64,000 bases of DNA, from NCBI GenBank assembly GCA_940671915.1, contig CALNVZ010000554.1:240304-304303 (forward strand). Reading direction: 5' to 3'. Of the stretch, positions 58,231 through 64,000 are shown piece after piece. Each line of letters opens with the position of its first letter. Position 1 is the stretch's first letter. The notes below the pieces were generated by a model. The model ran no database searches. It was not told where the DNA came from and saw only the letters and a list, made by a program, of their open reading frames with translations. Made by a program: the position numbers and the translations under genes. Origin of the DNA: Paracentrotus lividus (taxonomy: Eukaryota; Echinodermata; Echinoidea; Camarodonta; Echinidae).

Positions 58231-58333
58231 ACATGATCGTTACTCAAATTACGTATTCGAAAAGTCACTGAACCATGACGAAGCCCGAAACTTTCCTCTC
58301 ATTTTCATGATTTTCTTGTATCTTGTGCCCACT

Positions 58334-58470
58334 GAGGCGTGAAACATCGGAATTTGTATGAAAATAAAATCAAAAGTGCTCCCCGAAAAGAAAAAATTGT
58401 TATATTCAATCAAAGTAAGAATTTGAATTTTAGTCCGTACGTGAGAAAAGGGCTTTTCCAGTCACTTTAG
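58334..58470 (-). repeat. Inverted repeat flanking the LINE, right copy
   Basis: Reverse complement of 53283-53412 (GAAAATAAAATCAAA, ATTGTTATATTCAATCA, TAGTCCGTACGTGAGAAAAG). Moderately diverged, so older than the LINE insertion. Confidence 0.75.
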
Positions 58471-58828
58471 TTGGGTTGTTCTCGCTATCCCCATGTCGAT
58501 GTCTGAACTGAACATGAAAATTGGGAATGTAGATTTCAGTTTTAACAAAAAAGTCCTCAAAATGCGAAAAAAATGACATGCAACTTTTAACCACTTTTAA
58601 TTTTTACCATGATGTCTTAGTCTAAATCAAATTTTGACAACGTTTTCTTGTAGAAAATCGTCTTGGGTACAACATATTGAAATTTGAAACAAATTTGAAA
58701 AATATGAAAAACAACCAATTAGTACTGAGGTGAACTACAATTTGTACAAAAATGATTACGTCACAATTGAAAACATTAAATTTTGAATTTATTACATAGC
58801 GTACATGCAGGTAATATGGGCCATCAGG

Positions 58829-60297
58829 TAATATGGGCCACCTGAAGCAAATCATGTCGTGACCGGTGACCGGTGTGAGCACCATAATGTTGTTCATATT
58901 AACTGTATACGAAAGTATATCATCGTGAAAGCATCTGATGCCAAAATTTCTCTGAGAAATTTACTGAAAACCAACAAGGTAGGTAAAACTTACGGCATTT
59001 TTTTTTTTTTTTACCTTGATGTAAAATTTGATATTTCACAGAATGTGATGGTGAAAGAGTGTTTGAGGGGGTAACCTCAAGTGTTTTGTATATTTAGTAA
59101 GCTTATAGTTTCATATTGATCATACTAGCGTGTACATGTCAATTTTTTTTAGTGAAGGGGTGCAATGTGTCATTAAATGCTTGCCTGACACAGCAACATT
59201 AGTGCACGTAATATGGGACATCCAAAATGGTGGAAGTGATTTTGGTACTTAGTAGTGGGATGACGCATCAATCTCTTTGCTACGATTTGTTTGGGGTATA
59301 TTCACAGTATATAATTAATATAAATAACTTATTGTAGGCCTATATTGACTTGTATAATGAAAATAATATCTAAATGAAAAAAAAAAAATAATATACAAAA
59401 TACATAACAATGAAATATATAGTCAAAGTATTTACTGAAGGGTCTTATAATTTCAAATCATATTTTGAAGTTAATGATTTTCAACACTTTAAGCAAATTA
59501 TAGACATGGTAGATTCATTGTAGTTTTTAAAACATACATTAAATACAAAATCCCTATTTGACCAAAGTTCACTTTTTAAGCTAAATATATGCACCTAGTA
59601 CAAGTGATTAAAATGCCCAACATTGCATTCCAAAAAAAAATTTGGAAAAAAATATTTTGATGTTTCAAATTTCTGTTTCATTCCAAAAGGGACTAAATCC
59701 AGTCTGTGGATTCTAAATATCCTAACTTTAACTATGTTCCCGTCGGATATATATTCTGATTTTTGCACAAAAGTTGTAGATATTGATGTAAGATCTTGAA
59801 AGAAAATTTGAATAAATTTGATTAATGTTTAAGAATTTTATGAGTATTCTCGGATTTAGTCCCTTTTGGAATGAAATATTTGAACCGACCGAAATTCAAA
59901 ATTTTGGCGAAAAAAAATTCTTCGAAATTTATAATGTTTACTTTTATTTTATTCATACACCTTCAGAATAACATTTAGGCACATTTTAGCTGACCAAACA
60001 CTTCAATTAGGCAAAATAATTTTGAAAATAGACGATTTACGGGAGTTTCATTCCAAAAGGGACTAAATCCACAGAAATTAAAATTTTAAAAATTCATAAA
60101 AAATAAAAAAAATTATAGCTAGATTTTTTAAAATTGTTATCAAAATGGTCTAAGGCAATTGTACTAGCATGTGTACCAAAATAACGTCATATGGTTCATG
60201 GTAAAGTGATAAATCAAAATCAGTGATTTACTCGAAATCTCCTAAAGTGGATTTAGTTCCTTTTGGAATGAAAGTCTTCAGTCATGTGCCCATATTA
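58829..60297. mobile_element. Relative of the 11.5-kb element, ATTCCAAAAGGGACTAAATC motif
   Basis: Possible ends are TAATATGGGCCACCTGAAG (58829) and, inverted, TGGGCACATGACTGAAG ending at 60297. The motif ATTCCAAAAGGGACTAAATC occurs at about 59682 and 60052, and reversed at about 59853 and 60247. Segment 60050-60280 aligns with 13080-13310 of the other element. In every copy here the core reads GGGACT or its near variant, instead of GGCGCT. TATGGGCCA is repeated at 58814. No coding sequence; the left limit is uncertain. Confidence 0.6.
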
Positions 60298-60683
60298 ATA
60301 ATAATAATAATATAAAGTATTTCTAGTTTTTAGAGGATATAGTAGTATACCAATGACTATATCTTCCCACAAAATGATTAAGCTCAAATGTGTATGTTTT
60401 TCATTAAATTGCGATTATCAAAATTCATTCCTATTTTTTCGAACCTCGAAAAATATACCGTACAGTGCGAACCGCTGACCGTTAGCGCAGAGAATAATGC
60501 ACGCTGATGCGCCTTGTGTATATTGCTGTGTACGGTCCGTGCTGCACGCGCTGTAATATCAACGATGTTGATGGAGAGCTGGTCAAGATTGGTAGTCAGA
60601 TTTTCGTTTCATATTACTGATCTAGGCAACCTATGACAGTAAGATTGATTAGACAGTATAGGTCGATCATATTCTGCAGTTAT
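60298..60683. other. No gene
   Basis: AAT repeat at 60296-60314, then unassigned sequence with a moderately CG-containing stretch at 60465-60550. Confidence 0.5.
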
Positions 60684-60920
60684 GCCAAGTTGCATTAGTT
60701 TTCGCAATTTGTGAAAAAGGCTAATACTACCTTTAAGCGCTGTCTCCACATTAATCATGTGCTCAAAGCGCTGGAAAGGAAAAACTTACATGGAGAGGGT
60801 GGTGATACATATATAAGAATAAATGAACACGCAATAAAAGAAAATGACTGGAAACTACTTGAAGGCAATTTTGAACAGATGAGATTTGAGTGCAGTTTTG
60901 AAACATTCAACATTTGTTTT
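60684..60920 (+). other. Short protein-like open frame
   Basis: A plus-strand frame open from a TAG at 60696-60698 to the AT microsatellite at 60931. The first 65 or so residues (from FVKKANTTFKRCLHINHVL on) look protein-like, with balanced charge and a Trp-rich NDWKLLEGNFEQ segment. There is no ATG at its head and the end is microsatellite. It could be an exon or element fragment; no family recognised. Confidence 0.25.
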
Positions 60921-60930
60921 ATCTTTTATA

Positions 60931-60940
60931 TATATATACC

Positions 60941-60975
<35 letters not shown>
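60931..60975. repeat. TA dinucleotide microsatellite
   Basis: A run of TA repeats, interrupted once by CCG, of about 40 bases. Confidence 0.95.
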
Positions 60976-60978
<3 letters not shown>

Positions 60979-61069
60979 CATTGTGGCGGTGTTTTACTCC
61001 CGACCCCCAAATTTTATTCATGGCTTATAATGTACATGTTGTAAGCTTTCAAAAAATGTAAAATAAACC

Positions 61070-62011
61070 TGGGGGTGTGTCTTGCTCTCTGAAAAGCTAT
61101 AAAGGATTTTAAAGAGGCATGTTTTTGCACTTTCTTACGTTATTTGCCCGAATGATGCGCGCGCGGATTTTGAACTTTGACGGGCGCGTGCGACCTTATG
61201 GTTGGCTGGAATTGATTGAAATTAATGAAAACTGTTAACTTCCAGCGTTACAGGTAAAATAACCGCGGCTAGGAGAATTGCTTTTAATATTCCCACTATC
61301 CTTAAGGCCGGGAGATGTTGAAGGCTTATTACATTTTTGCTTTCCTCTACCAGCACGTATTGTTCTGTGAATTGGATTTAGATGTAGGTTAGTAATTTGT
61401 TGAACAGCACTTGCATTAATTACAAGAGTAAATAAGAAAAATAGTCCTCTCTCGCCGAATTCGGCCATTTTTTTTTTTTTATTTATTTTTTTTTTAATTT
61501 TCATTTGTATGCATTTTTGTTCATGTAGTAATAACTGTCTTTATTCTTTGAAAAATTTTGAGTCTAACATTGCGTGGTTACGTAAAAGCTACGTCATCAT
61601 AAAGCGTCCTCTTGCAATAAATTTGATAATTCTCTATTACAAATTGTCCCACATTGGGCCAGGCGTTAGTAAAAGTGCGCCAAAACTAGGATTTGGTGAT
61701 CAAAACAAATTCTTTATTTGTTATGTTCTGAGTAAAAAAAAAAAAAAAACCCTCTTATACATATGCAACTAATCTTTTATCTTTAAAATGTTTTTAGTTG
61801 GTAATCTTTCTTCGAAAGTACCGGTGCTTGTCTATTTTGGGGGAAATATAGTGTACATGACGCTTTTTAGTTTTTAGCCCCCCAAAAATGTTCAATCCAC
61901 TTCAAAATTAATTTGCATGTTTAACAATTCATATTCTAATTTATCCTCAGATTTAAAAGCAAAATCTTGCTTCTTTCAGAAGTAATTTTAGAAGAAACCT
62001 ATAAATTACGG

Positions 62012-62046
<35 letters not shown>

Positions 62047-62439
62047 GCGGAGAAAGCCATCGATTGCCGCGCGGAATATACTACGAATGGCTTTGTTATA
62101 GTTTAAGCTTTGCAGATATACCAGATCGTCGCCCGCACCACGAACCGTCCTCTCTTCGCATTTGATGCGAAAGTTAGTTTTGCAGAAAAATGCATTTAAA
62201 GAAAACCTGTTTTAAAACGGCAATAATTGCACCTAAATTTAGAGCAAATGAAAAACCGATGACTTCATAGTTCAGGTTCCAAAGTTTCATTATTTAATCA
62301 ATTATTTACGCAACTATGGGCATCGTCGTAACAGAGAAGACGGTTCGTGGAAAAGAAAAAGTGCGCGATCGCGCCTCGCGCCTTCACCGCGAACCGACCG
62401 GACTTCCTTACGCATGCACAAAGTGAATGAGAGCGTAAA
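61070..62439. other. No gene; one conserved-motif copy
   Basis: At 61645-61700 ATTGGGCCAGGCGTTAGTAA and AAGTGCGCCAAAACTAGGAT repeat, inverted, the motif of 37567-37608. Poly-T at 62017-62043. The phrase TATAGTTTAAGCTTTGCA (62099) recurs at about 21870, and ACGAACCGTC / GACGGTTCGTG lie inverted at 62142 and 62340. Confidence 0.5.
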
Positions 62440-62998
62440 GGGCCTGTCCCACAGAAGGCGATCGTCGTGGCGACAACCTACGAACTACTTTTTAGTACCC
62501 ATCGCCACTATGCGAAGGTCCAATCGCCTATAAGATCTTGAATTATCGCGTCTGTCGCCAACAAATACGTAGCAAAATTTTGTTCGCCGCTGGTTTCTCA
62601 ACAAGTTAAACAATAGCCGGCGTCATTTTGGTTGACGTCAATGACCGTAGCCTGTCTCCTCTTGTCGCGACTAGGTGCTATCGTAGATTGTTGCCAGGAA
62701 GAACTTGTTTAGCACAGCGGAACGGCGGCCAGTTGTAGGTTGTCGCGCTCCAGCGTACGTTGCACGCATCGCTGAATCTCACGGCCAGTGAAATTTAAGC
62801 CGCTACGACCTTTGTCGCCAACTACAATCACCAAAATCAGGATCGGTCTCCCATTCAGATACTGTACAGTCGCCGCTGAATTTTGAATTTTTCAAAAATC
62901 ACCTACGACCCAAATTATAATGCGCGACTGAGAGGACTATCACGAACATAAAGGCGACGGGCCGCCATTAGGTAAAAAACACGCGATCGCCTGTGTCA
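62440..62998. mobile_element. GCGAC-rich MITE
   Basis: Starts GGGCCTGTCCCACAGAAGGC then GATCG, and ends CGATCGCCTGTG, an imperfect inverted pair. The interior is full of GTCGC, GCGAC, CTACGA and TCGCC words in both directions. Start and layout resemble the elements at 5907, 11563 and 30558. No ORF. Confidence 0.65.
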
Positions 62999-63189
62999 GT
63001 CGCAAGAATCGCCACAGTGCGCAAGTTCATATTTTGGTTGATTTTTTTTATTTATTTATTTATTTATTTTTTTTTTTTTTATATTTCGCATATTTATACA
63101 GGGTCACATGTTCAGCATAGCTGGTTTGCAACAAGGCTCTGTACTTTGAATCGATTCAATAACAAAATGAACAATAACATGATATTAGA

Positions 63190-64000
63190 TGAAATTGAGC
63201 AATAGAGAGAATATAAGCAATTGAAATGGTCAAACATGCACACACATGATTAATAAGATCTGTGACATTTACTCCTCCCCTAGCTTCCACCTGAATCTAC
63301 ATATTCACATTGTGTGATAATCAAATAAGGATGTCGGTATTACAAGTGTATGCCCCCCCCCCCCTCAATCATATAATCAATTAGTTAACAGGTTTAATCA
63401 GATTATTAAATGGCTAAGGATTGGCAAAACAGCATTCATCAAGTAAAAGATTCCATTCAGTTATAGCTTACCAACAAATACAAATGTCTTCTGATAAAAT
63501 TAAGTTTTACATTTTAAGTAATATCAATAACACCATGAACAGTAACAGAATATTAGTCTAAATTAAAAAATAAATAGAATTTAAGCAATTAAAGAGGTAA
63601 AACATGCACATAATATACACTATCAATAAGATCTGTGCCATTTACTCCTCTCCAGCTTCCACTTGAATCTATATATTGTACATAGTGTGAAAATCAAATA
63701 AGGATGTCGTTATTACAAGTGTTGCCCCCCCCCGTCATATAATCAATTAGTTAACAGATTTAATAAGTTTTTAAATATGGCTAGAGATTGGGCAAAACGG
63801 CATTCGTCAGGTAGAAGATTCCATTCAGTTATACCAATACATACAAATGTCTTCTGATAGAATTGAGTTTTACATTGAGGGGCACGTAAAAAAACTCTGT
63901 TGGTGCTTCGTGTCACGCGCGTTGAACATCATCATTAAAAGTAAATTTACTACATAACTGGGATGGTGCAATCCCACTTACACATTTATACACCATGCAT
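63190..64000 (-). mobile_element. LINE ORF2 3' end, tandemly duplicated
   Basis: On the minus strand from the window edge: VYKCVSGIAPSQLCSKF (about 63985-63935), RVFLRAPQCKTQFYQKTF (about 63890) and EWNLLPDECRFAQSLAIF (about 63820), the usual last conserved blocks of CR1/L2-like ORF2. The segment 63200-63500 repeats 63570-63870 in the same orientation (unit about 375 bp, including poly-C and CATATAATCAATTAGTTAAC), so the 3' part is duplicated. It continues beyond the window. Frameshifted. Confidence 0.75.

Overview
This is eukaryotic, almost certainly metazoan, intergenic DNA. It is AT-rich, full of poly-A/T, poly-G/C and ATT/TAA microsatellites, and packed with nested transposons of many classes. 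There is no bacterial operon structure, no rRNA and no CRISPR array. The mix (hAT, PIF/Harbinger-like and piggyBac-like miniature elements, a DIRS-type retroelement, several CR1/L2/Jockey-like LINEs, a tRNA-derived SINE, fold-back elements with tandem-repeat ends) fits a marine invertebrate deuterostome. An echinoderm such as a sea urchin is my best guess; that is inference, not proof. A 25-N gap at 26516-26540 shows this is a draft assembly.

Layout. 1-4566: imperfect satellite whose monomers carry nuclear-receptor-like AGGTCA half-sites, in plus orientation (1-1350) and minus orientation (3955-4470), around a MITE at 3150-3777 and ending in a 16-bp minisatellite. 4568-19848: one large inverted repeat with arms of about 1.15 kb. 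It has been stuffed with later insertions that can be dissected because each arm serves as the empty site for the other: a hAT MITE (5723-6428) that itself carries a Harbinger-like MITE (5907-6281), a 5'-truncated LINE (6443-7825), a 7.2-kb terminal-inverted-repeat element (10738-17953) and a 1,456-bp element (18090-19545). Between the arms lies the only convincing intact coding sequence, 8300-8908, a 202-residue acidic protein with a degenerate zinc finger.

19849-22939: simple repeats, including a 50-bp minisatellite and a lone piggyBac-like end. 22940-29806: a second long inverted repeat whose interior is present twice around the N gap, probably an assembly duplication. 29824-30381: a textbook TATA/initiator arrangement followed by two exon-like segments, the best hint of a host gene start. 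30558-34745: an AACGC-rich element, a SINE and a 47-bp piggyBac-like hairpin. 35118-38580: a fold-back element with repeated CCAAT plus CRE modules, and a broken ORF with paired CxxC motifs. 39950-41890: 27-bp GGCGCC-containing repeats with five copies of a CpG-rich 20-mer.

42140-46370: a decayed DIRS-type retrotransposon (gag, RT, RNase H, start of recombinase). 47043-50023: an element of about 3 kb with arms of about 390 bp. 50368-52449: a fold-back element whose arms are 16-bp tandem repeats. 53283-58470: an inverted repeat holding a LINE that is interrupted by a second LINE in the opposite orientation. 58829-60297: a relative of the element at 11.5-13.3 kb. 62440-64000: a GCGAC-rich MITE and the tandemly duplicated 3' end of another LINE.

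No host protein-coding gene could be identified with confidence. The window is best read as a layered record of transposition with one intact orphan ORF.
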